Source of the DNA: Celeribacter sp. PS-C1
GTDB lineage: Bacteria > Pseudomonadota > Alphaproteobacteria > Rhodobacterales > Rhodobacteraceae
Assembly: GCF_019429625.1 (NCBI RefSeq)
Contig: NZ_JAHXRW010000016.1
Span: 1-64,000 of the forward strand
Reading direction: 5' to 3'
DNA: 64,000 nt
Shown here: positions 44,000 through 52,465 of the stretch, in pieces
How positions within the stretch are numbered: position 1 is the stretch's first letter
How the letters are laid out: each line of letters begins with the position of its first letter
Translations under genes and position numbers: made by a program
Notes under the pieces: model-generated
What the model was told of the DNA's origin: nothing
Database searches by the model: none
Seen by the model: the letters and a program-made list of their open reading frames with translations, nothing else

Positions 44000-44373
44000 C
44001 CGCTTTCCCCTTCGTTTTGAGCCCCGCTTTTCGGCCAGATGCCCTCTCTTCGACCGCGTTTTCACCGCGCCATCGGCCCTTAGAACCCGGCTTTCAGCGA
44101 TTCCTATGCACGGCCACGCGAAAAGCCGCGCAAAAACATTGACGTGCGCGCGTGAGGGCCTTACCTCCATACCACCCGCGTGCGCCTTGCTTTCGGTCAA
44201 TTTAGAATGCTTCTAAATAGCCTGAGCAATTTCGTCAACTATAAAGCGCCCGCGCCACAGACACGAGAGCAAAACCGCCACATCGGCTTTGCCGCAAAAG
44301 AGCGCCACGGCCTGAAGACACCTCTCAGGACACACCTTCAAGGCCGCAGCGACATGAGGAGACAGGGACGACT
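44000..44373. other. Divergent promoter region of iscR-suf and the hydrolase gene
   Basis: 374 bp without a gene. It contains the Irr-type box at 44201-44217. On the minus strand a TTGACC hexamer (44200-44195) directly follows the box and could be a -35 element for iscR. On the plus strand TATAAA at 44239 could serve the hydrolase gene. The long leader before iscR is otherwise featureless. Confidence 0.55.
44201..44217. promoter_or_regulatory. Irr box (iron control element)
   Basis: TTTAGAATGCTTCTAAA is a perfect 7-3-7 inverted repeat and matches the iron control element recognised by the heme-responsive regulator Irr in alphaproteobacteria. It lies upstream of iscR-suf and abuts a -35-like hexamer, so suf expression is probably raised when iron is short. 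Binding is inferred from the match. Confidence 0.8.
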
Positions 44374-45027
44374 ATGCCCGAAGTGATTTTTCCCGGCCCA
44401 GAAGGCCGGCTAGAAGGCCGCTACCACCCGCAACCGCAAAAAGACGCCCCCATCGCCATCATTCTTCATCCGCATCCGCAATTTGGCGGCACGATGAACA
44501 ACCGCGTGGTCTACAACCTGCATTACGCCTTCCACAACATGGGCTTCACCGTGCTGCGGTTCAATTTCCGCGGCGTGGGCCGGTCTCAGGGCGAGTATGA
44601 CCAAGGTGTAGGCGAACTGTCCGATGCGGCCTCCGCGCTTGATTACCTGCAATCGATGAACCCCAATGCGAAACATTGCTGGGTCGCGGGATTCTCCTTT
44701 GGCGCCTGGATTGGCATGCAGCTTTTGATGCGTCGCCCGGAGATCACCGGTTTTATCTCGGTCGCCCCGCCCGCCAACATGTATGACTTCTCGTTCCTGG
44801 CGCCCTGCCCGTCCTCCGGTCTGATCATCAACGGCACCGCCGACCGTGTGGCGCCGCCGAAGGACACGCAATCCTTGGTGAATAAGCTTCACGAGCAAAA
44901 AGGCATCACCATCACCCACGAGGAAATCGAGGGCGCGGGCCACTTCTTTGAAGACCCGCATATGGAACAGATGATCGGCTCCGTGGACGAATATGTCCGC
45001 CGTCGCCTGACCGAAAACACCCGCTAA
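44374..45027 (+). CDS. Alpha/beta hydrolase
   Basis: 217 residues. Oxyanion region HPHPQFGGTMNN, nucleophile elbow GFSFGAWIG with the serine, and a C-terminal GAGHFFEDPHMEQM with the histidine. The short form with HPHP near the N-terminus is a widespread bacterial subfamily of unknown substrate. It is followed at 14 bp by a small gene and then the HD-domain gene, forming a plus-strand run divergent from suf. Confidence 0.85.
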   Translation: MPEVIFPGPEGRLEGRYHPQPQKDAPIAIILHPHPQFGGTMNNRVVYNLHYAFHNMGFTVLRFNFRGVGRSQGEYDQGVGELSDAASALDYLQSMNPNAKHCWVAGFSFGAWIGMQLLMRRPEITGFISVAPPANMYDFSFLAPCPSSGLIINGTADRVAPPKDTQSLVNKLHEQKGITITHEEIEGAGHFFEDPHMEQMIGSVDEYVRRRLTENTR

Positions 45028-45040
45028 GGAGCACATCGCA

Positions 45041-45310
45041 ATGGGGATCATGGAGGACATCGCCGACGATCTGGCGAAAGAGACCATCGCGGCGCTCGAC
45101 ATCGTCGGCACCGACGAATTGATCCAGGACGTGGCGCGCGTGATCGGCGCCTCGTCCATCACCACGCAAGAAGCCTTTCTCACCGCCGCGCGCGTTCGCC
45201 TCTCTGAGGCCCGCGCGCGCGCCTACCTGAAAAAACGCATTGCCGAGGCCAAAGCTGGCCTCGAAGCCTCCGCCCCGCCTCCGGGCGCAGAGGACGACAT
45301 CGAATATTAG
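45041..45310 (+). CDS. Small acidic helical hypothetical protein
   Basis: 89 residues, mostly helical, with an AEAKAGLEASAPPPGAEDD tail. AAGGAG lies upstream of the ATG. No family recognised. Gaps of 14 and 8 bp to its neighbours suggest co-transcription with the hydrolase and the HD protein. Confidence 0.7.
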   Translation: MGIMEDIADDLAKETIAALDIVGTDELIQDVARVIGASSITTQEAFLTAARVRLSEARARAYLKKRIAEAKAGLEASAPPPGAEDDIEY

Positions 45311-45318
45311 GATCTGAC

Positions 45319-46497
45319 TTGCCCAAAGACTGCGCCTCCCCCCGCCTCGACGCCCAATACGCTTTCCTGATGGAGGCCGACCGGCTCAAGACGGTAGAGC
45401 GCGCCAATCAGGTCATGGACCGCTCCCGGTTCGAAAACTCTGCCGAACACAGCTGGCACGCCTGCCTCTTGGCTTTTCTCATGGCGCCGCTGGCCTCAGA
45501 GGCGGTCGACCTGAGCCGCGTGATCCAGATGCTGATGCTCCATGACATTGTCGAGGTCGACGCGGGCGATCACCCGATCCACATCCTCTACGACACCGAC
45601 GACATCGCCACGCGCGAGTCCGCCGCCGCCGACCGCATCTATGGGCTTTTGCCCGAGGATCTGGCGACGACTTTCCGCGCCATCTGGACCGAATTCGAAG
45701 CGATGGAAACCGAGACCGCGCGTTTCGCAAAATCCATCGACTACCTCGCGCCCGCGCTGCAAAGCATTGGCGCCAAAGTGCAATTGGAGGAAGAACGCGA
45801 GATCGTCGCAGGCAACCTGCGCCGGGGTCGTGCGGTGAAAACCAAAGACATCCTTCCGAAGCTTTTCGCCTTCACCGAAGCCGCCTTTGAGGGCGAGGCC
45901 GCCGACCCCGTTCTCGCGCAACGCTTCGCCTTTTGGTGCGAGGCGGATCGTCTGAAAACCGTCTATCGCGCCACCCCCATCGCCGATGGGTCGCGCAAGG
46001 AAAACACCGGTGAGCACAGCTGGCACATCATGCTCTACGCGCTCACGCTCGCGGATCATGCGGGCGATGGCGTGGACGTCGATCTGGCGATCAAAATGCT
46101 TTTGCTGCACGACATCGTTGAGGTTGATGCGGGCGACACGCCGATCCACGGCGCCGTGACCCCTGAAGCTCTGAAAGCGCAGGAAGAGGCCGAACTCCGC
46201 GCCGCAGATCGGCTCTTTGGTCTCCTGCCCGCCGATCAGGCCATGGAATTCCGCGCCATCTGGGACGAATTCGAGGCCGCTGAAACACCGACCGCGATCT
46301 ATGCCAAATCCATCGACCGCTGCCAACCGGTGCTGCACAACCTCGCCGATGACGGTGGCTCCTGGCGCACCTATGACGTGAAACTGCACCAACTCGACGC
46401 CCGCGTCGGCGTCAAAATCGCCCGTGGCTGCCCGAAACTCTGGCCCTATATCCGCGCCAAATGCGAACCGTGGTTCGTCGCGCGGGACGCCTTGTAA
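45319..46497 (+). CDS. Fused duplicate HD-domain hydrolase (YfbR/HDDC2-like)
   Basis: 392 residues from a TTG at 45319 (AGGA upstream). Two complete copies of the same ~190-residue HD domain follow each other. Each has FLMEADRLKTVERAN or FWCEADRLKTVYRAT, an AEHSWHA or GEHSWHI metal-binding block, and MLHDIVEVDAGDHPIH or LLHDIVEVDAGDTPIH. Single-domain relatives are metal-dependent 5'-deoxynucleotidases. Both copies keep the H...HD residues, so both may be active. The relatives are dimers; fusion would make a built-in dimer. Confidence 0.88.
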   Translation: MPKDCASPRLDAQYAFLMEADRLKTVERANQVMDRSRFENSAEHSWHACLLAFLMAPLASEAVDLSRVIQMLMLHDIVEVDAGDHPIHILYDTDDIATRESAAADRIYGLLPEDLATTFRAIWTEFEAMETETARFAKSIDYLAPALQSIGAKVQLEEEREIVAGNLRRGRAVKTKDILPKLFAFTEAAFEGEAADPVLAQRFAFWCEADRLKTVYRATPIADGSRKENTGEHSWHIMLYALTLADHAGDGVDVDLAIKMLLLHDIVEVDAGDTPIHGAVTPEALKAQEEAELRAADRLFGLLPADQAMEFRAIWDEFEAAETPTAIYAKSIDRCQPVLHNLADDGGSWRTYDVKLHQLDARVGVKIARGCPKLWPYIRAKCEPWFVARDAL

Positions 46498-46500
46498 TGT

Positions 46501-46563
46501 GAGTATTTAAAACCAAGAAGAAGACAAGACACACGGCCAATCTTCTTCTTGGTCAAAATACTC
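46501..46563. terminator. Large bidirectional hairpin between convergent genes
   Basis: Outer arms GAGTATTT (46501-46508) and AAATACTC (46556-46563) and inner arms CCAAGAAGAAGA (46513-46524) and TCTTCTTCTTGG (46541-46552) pair perfectly. It lies directly between the HD-domain gene and the convergent M32 carboxypeptidase gene. A half copy of the right arm (GGTCAAATACTC) is seen near 43514, so it is a repeated genomic element. Confidence 0.75.
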
Positions 46564-48043
46564 AGAATCCGTAGATTCCGGCGAATTTCTCTTCGAGATA
46601 ATCCAAAAGCGGCGCTTCGGTGGGTTCAAAGCCACAGGCATGGACGATGGTATCACGCGGCTCGCGCAGGCCGCCGAATTGTTGCAGGCTCTCGGCCAGC
46701 CAGCGGGTCGCCTTGGATGTGTCGCCCTTAGCCATCTGTGCATCGAGATCGGAAATCTCTGCCCGGAGCGCCTTATGCAGACAGCCCGCGTAGACATTGC
46801 CCAAGGAATAGGTCGGGAAATAGCCAAAGAGCCCGACGGGCCAGTGCACATCCTGCAAACAGCCGTTCGACACCTTGTCGACCTTAACCCCGAAATCCGC
46901 CTCAAAGCGCGTGTCCCAAGCCTCCGGCAGATCGTCGATCTCCAGCGCGCCACCGATGATCTGACGCTCCAGATCAAAGCGCAACAGCACATGCAGGTTA
47001 TATTGCACCTCGTCGCTTTCCGTACGGATATAGCCCGGCGTGACGCGGTTGACGGCGGCGTAAAAGCCTTCGGCGCTATCGACACCGATGTCTCCGAAGG
47101 TGTCGCGCATCTGGCCATAGAGATATTCGGTGAAGGCGCGCGAGCGGCCCAGTTGGTTTTCAAAGATGCGCGACTGGCTTTCATGCACACCCATCGACAC
47201 GCCCTCGCCCAGAGGGGTCAAAAGGTAATCGCGGGAGATGTTTTGTTCGTAGCAGGCATGCCCGGTCTCGTGGATCGTCGAATAGATCGAGTTGAGCGGG
47301 TCTTCCGGGTTGGTGCGCGTGGTGATGCGCACATCGAGGCCAGACCCCGACGAGAATGGATGCACCGCCTTATCGACCCGGCCATGGGCGAAATCATAGC
47401 CGAAAGCGGCGGCCAAGCCTTCGGTCAGGGCCATTTGTTTGGCCTCATCGAAGGTGCCAGAGAGGCCCTTCGGCTGATCCGCCCCCATGATTTTATCACG
47501 CAGCGCCACCAGACGCGGGCGCAGCGCGCCGAACATGGCGTCCAATTCTGCGCCCGTCGAGCCGGGTTCGTAATCCTGATGCAGCGCGTCCCAGAGATCG
47601 AAATCCGTGCCCTCTTTCAAAGCCGCCGCCTCTTCGCGGCGCAGGCGGACCACCTCTTTGCAGGTCGGCGCAAAATGGGCGAAATCATCACGCGCCCGCG
47701 CCTCGGCCCATGTGCCCTGCGCGACCGAGGTCACCCGCGCGATCTCGGCGGCCAATTTGGCAGGCACCTTGGTGTTGCGCTCGAAAGAACGGCGGATGTG
47801 GCGCAGCTTCGCCAGCCCCACCTCGCCTAACACAGAAGCATCAATCGCCTCCAGCCAAGCGCCGATTTGCGGATCGGTGCGCCGAGCGTGCAGCACGCCT
47901 TCCAAAGCCGCCATTTCTTCGCCGCGTTGCTCAGCAGCCCCGCGTGGCATCATGGTTTCCTGATCCCAGCTCAGCCGACCCATGATCGCGCCAAGCGCCT
48001 CGGTCTCACGGGTGTAGCTCATCAACTCATCATAGGCAGACAT
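46562..48043 (-). CDS. Metallocarboxypeptidase Taq (M32 family)
   Basis: 493 residues, the family length. The zinc motif HETGH lies near residues 258-262 in IYSTIHETGHACYEQN, and DVRITTRTNPEDP and GVHESQSRIFENQLGRS are family blocks. It removes C-terminal residues from peptides in the cytoplasm. It is 1 bp downstream of the heme A synthase gene on the same strand. Confidence 0.92.
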   Translation of the reverse strand: MSAYDELMSYTRETEALGAIMGRLSWDQETMMPRGAAEQRGEEMAALEGVLHARRTDPQIGAWLEAIDASVLGEVGLAKLRHIRRSFERNTKVPAKLAAEIARVTSVAQGTWAEARARDDFAHFAPTCKEVVRLRREEAAALKEGTDFDLWDALHQDYEPGSTGAELDAMFGALRPRLVALRDKIMGADQPKGLSGTFDEAKQMALTEGLAAAFGYDFAHGRVDKAVHPFSSGSGLDVRITTRTNPEDPLNSIYSTIHETGHACYEQNISRDYLLTPLGEGVSMGVHESQSRIFENQLGRSRAFTEYLYGQMRDTFGDIGVDSAEGFYAAVNRVTPGYIRTESDEVQYNLHVLLRFDLERQIIGGALEIDDLPEAWDTRFEADFGVKVDKVSNGCLQDVHWPVGLFGYFPTYSLGNVYAGCLHKALRAEISDLDAQMAKGDTSKATRWLAESLQQFGGLREPRDTIVHACGFEPTEAPLLDYLEEKFAGIYGF

Positions 48044-49201
48044 TCAAAGGCCCTCCCGGACCGATTGGGGTTTCGGAAATTGGCTGAGGAAGCGCGCGCG
48101 GGAGATCGCCACAAACAGCGCCACGGCGCCGACTTGGTGCGCAAGACCCAACGCCAAAGGTGCGCCATGCAGCACCGTGACGATGCCCAGAACGACTTGC
48201 AGGAACAGGACAGCGCCCATCATGTTAAAGGCGGCCACGGTGGTTTTATTCGCGGATTTGCGGCCCTTGAGCCAAGTCACGACACCGAAAGCAAACAACA
48301 GGTAGCCCGCGACGCGGTGAATGAATTGCACGGTTGACGGGTTCTCAAAGAAATTGCGCCACAGAGGCTCGATGTAGAACGGATCGGGCGGCAAGACCTG
48401 CCCGCCCATCAGCGGCCAATCGGTATATCCGCGGCCTGCGTCGATGCCCGCGACCAAAGCGCCCAAGAGGATTTGCAGGAAGGCGAAATGCAGCATGCCG
48501 GTGGACATGCCGAAAAGTTTCGCATCCTTGGCGCGCCGCGCCTGCATCAGCTCAGCCTCAGTTCGGCCCAAGAGGAAAACATACCAAGCGATGAAGCCCA
48601 GAATAACAAAGGCCAACCCCAGATGCGTCGCCAGACGATAAGAGGCCACATCGAGCATCTCGCCCGTCAGCCCAGAGGACACCATCCACCAGCCAATCGC
48701 GCCCTGAAGCCCCCCCAAAGCGCCGATGAAAATCAGGCGTTTGTGCCAGCCGGTCGGGACCTTTTTGGCGACCGCGAAGCCCACATAACCGAGCGCCCAG
48801 ACGAGGCCAATGACGCGGCCCAACTGACGATGGCCCCATTCCCACCAGTAGATCGATTTGAACTCCGACAGGCTCATGCCTTCGTTCTGCAGCGTATATT
48901 CCGGAATTTGTTGATATTTCTCAAACTCCGCCTGCCATGAGGCCTCATCCATCGGCGGCACAGCGCCCGTCACCGGTTTCCACTCGGTGATCGACAACCC
49001 GCTGTCAGTAAGACGCGTCAGACCGCCCACGGCGATCATCATCATCACCAGCGCGAATATCACCATAAGCCACGCCCGGATGCCCTTGCGCGCGCCCCGG
49101 TTGCCCTTTTCGATCAGCCCGCCTTTGGGTTTGGACTCCGTTGCGGTTTTGGGCTTTTGATCTGTGCCCACCTCTTCGAAAATGCTTCGTTTTTGTGCCA
49201 T
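48044..49201 (-). CDS. ctaA: Heme A synthase (Cox15/CtaA)
   Basis: 385 residues from the ATG at 49201. Eight membrane segments are expected and visible; the first is followed by VGGLTRLTDSGLSITEWKPVTG, the hallmark of alphaproteobacterial Cox15-type enzymes. The heme-binding histidines lie in WWEWGHRQLGR, ATHLGLAF, FIHRVAGYLL and LAHQVGAVALF. It converts heme O to heme A for cytochrome aa3 oxidase in the inner membrane. Confidence 0.93.
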   Translation of the reverse strand: MAQKRSIFEEVGTDQKPKTATESKPKGGLIEKGNRGARKGIRAWLMVIFALVMMMIAVGGLTRLTDSGLSITEWKPVTGAVPPMDEASWQAEFEKYQQIPEYTLQNEGMSLSEFKSIYWWEWGHRQLGRVIGLVWALGYVGFAVAKKVPTGWHKRLIFIGALGGLQGAIGWWMVSSGLTGEMLDVASYRLATHLGLAFVILGFIAWYVFLLGRTEAELMQARRAKDAKLFGMSTGMLHFAFLQILLGALVAGIDAGRGYTDWPLMGGQVLPPDPFYIEPLWRNFFENPSTVQFIHRVAGYLLFAFGVVTWLKGRKSANKTTVAAFNMMGAVLFLQVVLGIVTVLHGAPLALGLAHQVGAVALFVAISRARFLSQFPKPQSVREGL

Positions 49202-49389
49202 TTGGGCCTCGTAGGGTCTCGTCTCATTGCTTGCGGAGACCCTAGGTTCGTCACAGGCGAAGGGCAAGCGTTTCGGGCTGAATTTCACAGGCCGCGACTT
49301 GGCAAGTTTGCGCCGAGGGGCAAAGTTTTCTGGAACCCAGCTCGGCGCCTTAAGCGTTTCTCCCTAGAACAGACGAAAGGAGACGTCTC

Positions 49390-49803
49390 ATGACTGCTCA
49401 ACGCAACATTCTCGCCGCCACCCTGATGGGCGCCGCGCTCATCGCCGCCCCGATGCTCGCCCCCACCGCCGCCTCCGCGCAAACGCAGGCCGTGGCGCAT
49501 GCGGATTACAGGGTCAAACCCGGCGTGACGCTCAACGCGCGCTCTGGTCCCGGCACTGGCTATCGCGCCGTGACCGCCTATGCGCCCGGCACGCCGCTCA
49601 CAGCTCTGGGTCACAGCGGCGGTTGGGTGAAGGTGTCCGCCCATGGTGCCGCGCCGCTTTGGGTTTCGGGCAGCTACCTTGATCCGGTCACCCAGTCAGC
49701 ACCTCAGCCCGAAGGGCTTTTGGTGGTGCCGCAGGCGAAACCCGACCCGAGCAAACCCGCCTTTGAGGGGCAATACCCGCTCGTGGTGCGCCCTCAGTCG
49801 TAA
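49390..49803 (+). CDS. Secreted bacterial SH3-domain protein
   Basis: 137 residues. A signal peptide (MTAQRNILAATLMGAALIAAP... ending ASA-QTQ) precedes a single SH3 domain with LNARSGPGTGYRAV, TPLTALGHSGGWVKVSA and LWVSGSYLDP. The remaining ~40 residues are Pro-rich. Such proteins act in the periplasm and probably bind peptidoglycan. AAAGGAGA lies upstream of the ATG. Confidence 0.83.
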   Translation: MTAQRNILAATLMGAALIAAPMLAPTAASAQTQAVAHADYRVKPGVTLNARSGPGTGYRAVTAYAPGTPLTALGHSGGWVKVSAHGAAPLWVSGSYLDPVTQSAPQPEGLLVVPQAKPDPSKPAFEGQYPLVVRPQS

Positions 49804-49825
49804 TCCCCGACTTAATAAACACAAA

Positions 49826-49851
49826 AGAGCGCGGGGGCACCCTCGCGCTCT
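49826..49851. terminator. Bidirectional terminator
   Basis: AGAGCGCG at 49826-49833 pairs with CGCGCTCT at 49844-49851; TTTC follows on the plus strand and TTTTG on the minus strand. It lies between the convergent SH3 and methyltransferase genes. Confidence 0.75.
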
Positions 49852-49879
49852 CTTTCTGACTACGTTGGAATTGAACCGC

Positions 49880-50629
49880 TTAGCTGCGGTCTTTCCAACG
49901 CTTCATCTGACGCATCACCCCATGCAGCATCTGCACATCGGCCCGCGTCAAAGGCATGCGCGACCAGAGATTGCGCAGGTTGAGCTTCATGTTCTCGGCC
50001 TTGTGCTCGGGGAAAAAGAACCCGGCCTCTTCCATCACCTCTTCGTAGTGATCGCCGAGTTTCTCGACCTCAACGTGACCGGCCCACTCCGTCTTGGCCA
50101 TTTCCATGACCTCGGGCGGAACTTCCGTGGTCTGACGGCCCCATTCGTAGGACATGAGCAACACCGCCTGCGCCAGATTGAGCGAGGCGAACGCCGGGTT
50201 CACCGGCACGGTCACGATGGCATTGGCCTCGACCACATCCTCATTCTCAAGCCCCGCACGTTCCGGACCGAACATCACGCCGACCTTCTTGCCCTCCGCG
50301 ACCAATGCGCGGGCATGTTCCATCGCTCGTTCGGGTGTCATGATCGGCTTGGTGATGCCGCGCATCCGGGCGGTCGTGGCAAAGACGTAATCGCAATCCG
50401 CCACCGCCTCGCGCACCGTACCGAAAAGCCCCGCCTCATCCAGCAGCCGCCCGGCGCCGGAGGCCATCGCCACCGCTTTCTGGTTCGGCCAGCCGTCTCG
50501 TGGTGCCACGACGCGCATCCGGTCCAACCCGAAATTCCACATCGCACGTGCCGCGCCCCCGATGTTCTCGCCCATCTGCGGGCGCACAAGGATCATGGCT
50601 GGGGTGATGACATCTGGCTTTTCGGACAT
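49880..50629 (-). CDS. TrmJ-like tRNA/rRNA methyltransferase (SpoU/SPOUT family)
   Basis: 249 residues from the ATG at 50629. The N-terminal VRPQMGENIGGAARAMWNFGLDRMRVVAPR is the TrmJ/LasT signature, followed by VGVMFGPERAGLENEDV and VPVNPAFASLNLAQAVLL, which form the knotted SAM site. The C-terminal ~80 residues are the TrmJ-type extension. It probably makes 2'-O-methyl nucleotides at tRNA position 32. Specific target is inferred from family. Confidence 0.88.
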   Translation of the reverse strand: MSEKPDVITPAMILVRPQMGENIGGAARAMWNFGLDRMRVVAPRDGWPNQKAVAMASGAGRLLDEAGLFGTVREAVADCDYVFATTARMRGITKPIMTPERAMEHARALVAEGKKVGVMFGPERAGLENEDVVEANAIVTVPVNPAFASLNLAQAVLLMSYEWGRQTTEVPPEVMEMAKTEWAGHVEVEKLGDHYEEVMEEAGFFFPEHKAENMKLNLRNLWSRMPLTRADVQMLHGVMRQMKRWKDRS

Positions 50630-50747
50630 GGCGGCGTTTCCTTTCGGCTTTGCCTGCCGATTATCGACATTTCTCCCCGCGAGCAAGGCTTTGACCCGCC
50701 CGTGAAAGGCGCTATAGGAGGCGAAAGCCGATTTGAGGAAATGAAAC

Positions 50748-51374
50748 ATGTCCGAGCCGCAATCCGAACTGCCGCAGATCTACCTGCTGACGCCGACAGC
50801 TTTTGAGCCGGAAGACTTCGCGCCGAAACTGGCCGCGGTTCTGGATGCGCATGAGGTGGCCTGTGTGCGCCTCGCTTTGGCCTCCAAAGACGAATATGTG
50901 CTGGGCAAGGCTGCGGACGCCTGTCGCGAAGTGTGCCACGCCCGCGACGTGGCCATCGTGATCGAGAGCCATGTGGCCCTGGCCGAACGTCACGGCCTCG
51001 ATGGCGTGCACCTCACCGATGGCTCACGCTCGATCCGCAAGGTGCGCAAGACTTTGGGCGATGACGCCATCGTCGGCGCCTTCTGCGGTGCCTCGAAACA
51101 TGACGGCATGACCGCGGGTGAGTCCGGCGCGGATTATGTGGCCTTTGGCCCTGTGGGCGACACCGATCTGGGCGACGGCACCAAAGCACCGCGCGATCTC
51201 TTCGAATGGTGGTCGATGATGATCGAAGTGCCGGTCGTCGCCGAAGGCGCGCTGTCCGTCGAGATCGTCAAAGAACTGACCCCCGTGACCGATTTCTTTG
51301 CCGTGGGCGATGAAATTTGGGGCACTGAGGACCCTGTGGCGGCGCTGAGCGAGTTGATCGCGGCGATGGGATGA
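50748..51374 (+). CDS. Thiamine phosphate synthase-like protein (ThiE/TenI fold)
   Basis: 208 residues. IYLLTPTAFEPEDFAPKLAAVLD and LAERHGLDGVHLTDGSRSIR and GADYVAFGPV fit the TIM-barrel of thiamine phosphate synthases. The pyrophosphate-binding residues of true ThiE are partly replaced and no other thi gene is near, so it may be a TenI-like or divergent paralog. Divergent from the methyltransferase gene; overlaps the next gene by 4 bp. Confidence 0.75.
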   Translation: MSEPQSELPQIYLLTPTAFEPEDFAPKLAAVLDAHEVACVRLALASKDEYVLGKAADACREVCHARDVAIVIESHVALAERHGLDGVHLTDGSRSIRKVRKTLGDDAIVGAFCGASKHDGMTAGESGADYVAFGPVGDTDLGDGTKAPRDLFEWWSMMIEVPVVAEGALSVEIVKELTPVTDFFAVGDEIWGTEDPVAALSELIAAMG

Positions 51375-51595
51375 AGTTTCCATACGGAGAACTTGTCAGG
51401 CTCACTGACGCCGCGCCCGATCAATTCCGTGCGATAGGCATCCTCGGCTCTATCTGTGGCGCAGACAAGATTGCGAACCAAGAGCGCTCTCAGCATTGGA
51501 ATGCACCAGTCGGTAGTTGGGTCTATCTTATGGAAGTGCCAAGTGGCGAGGCGATTGAAGTGCCTGAAATGTATCTGGAAATGGCAGAAGATTGA
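51371..51595 (+). CDS. Small hypothetical protein
   Basis: 74 residues, ATGA overlap with the ThiE-like gene. FPYGELVRLTDAAPDQFRAIGILGSICG and SWVYLMEVPSGEAIEVPEMYLE suggest a small SH3- or KOW-like barrel. No family recognised with confidence. It ends 12 bp before the convergent olsA gene. Confidence 0.65.
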   Translation: MKFPYGELVRLTDAAPDQFRAIGILGSICGADKIANQERSQHWNAPVGSWVYLMEVPSGEAIEVPEMYLEMAED

Positions 51596-51607
51596 CGGCT
51601 TTCAGCC

Positions 51608-52465
51608 TTAAACATCCACATACCCCGCCGGTATCTCCGGCAAGCCCGACCGCACCGCAGCCTCACATCTCGCGGCCATCTCCTTGCGATCTTTGACGTC
51701 TTTCACCGCAATGGGATCGTGGAAAATCACTTCGACACGGCCTTGTGGATTGGCTTTCAAAACCTGCACCAGAGACGGACCGAATTCCATCTCGCCCCAC
51801 CAGCCATAGAACCGCGCATCTTGTCCCTCGGGCGCGATGTAGCGCGCGGTGACGGGTTGAATCCAGACCTCTTCACGCAGCTCCGGCGTAAAGAAAGCCG
51901 CGAAAAGCGTTGGTTTGAAAGGAAAAACCCGAAGGCTGTCTGACGACGTACCCTCTGGGAAGAACAGGAGTTTATGCCCGAGGTGCAGCCGCTCTTCGAA
52001 CACGCGTTTCTGCTCGGCGGCCTCTTTGCGGTCACGGTTGATAAAAACCGTGCCCGTCGCCTTGGCCATCGTGCCAATGCCGGGCCAATTCGCGACCTCG
52101 GCTTTCGAGACAAAGAAAATCCGCTGAACGGCGTTTAGGACGAAGATATCGAGCCAGGTCGAATGGTTCGCCACGACTGCACCGTGGTGGCGCATCGGCT
52201 GGCCTTTCACACTGAGCTTGATGCCCATCAGGCGCAGCGCCGTGCGCGAGACGAAACGCGGGTAGATTGATGACCACGGACGCCGCAAGCCGTAGAACAG
52301 CCGCTCCACCGCGCGCGTCGCGAACATCAGCACCATACAGATCACGATCAGCAAGATGATCGGCAGGCCACGGCGGATCATGCGCCAGGTGCCACCTTTG
52401 AATGCTGCGGGCTCGGACGGCGGAATGCGGCTTTCCCAGAGAGGTCCATTCGGCGCACGGCTCAT
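51608..52465 (-). CDS. olsA: 1-acyl-glycerol-3-phosphate/lyso-ornithine lipid acyltransferase
   Basis: 285 residues. An N-terminal membrane segment (LPIILLIVICMVLMFATR) precedes the PlsC motifs NHSTWLD (HX4D) and FFPEGTSSD. Its start overlaps the end of the OlsB-like gene by 4 bp, which supports OlsA, the O-acyltransferase that finishes ornithine lipid. As in other bacteria it may also work on glycerol phosphates. Confidence 0.85.
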   Translation of the reverse strand: MSRAPNGPLWESRIPPSEPAAFKGGTWRMIRRGLPIILLIVICMVLMFATRAVERLFYGLRRPWSSIYPRFVSRTALRLMGIKLSVKGQPMRHHGAVVANHSTWLDIFVLNAVQRIFFVSKAEVANWPGIGTMAKATGTVFINRDRKEAAEQKRVFEERLHLGHKLLFFPEGTSSDSLRVFPFKPTLFAAFFTPELREEVWIQPVTARYIAPEGQDARFYGWWGEMEFGPSLVQVLKANPQGRVEVIFHDPIAVKDVKDRKEMAARCEAAVRSGLPEIPAGYVDV

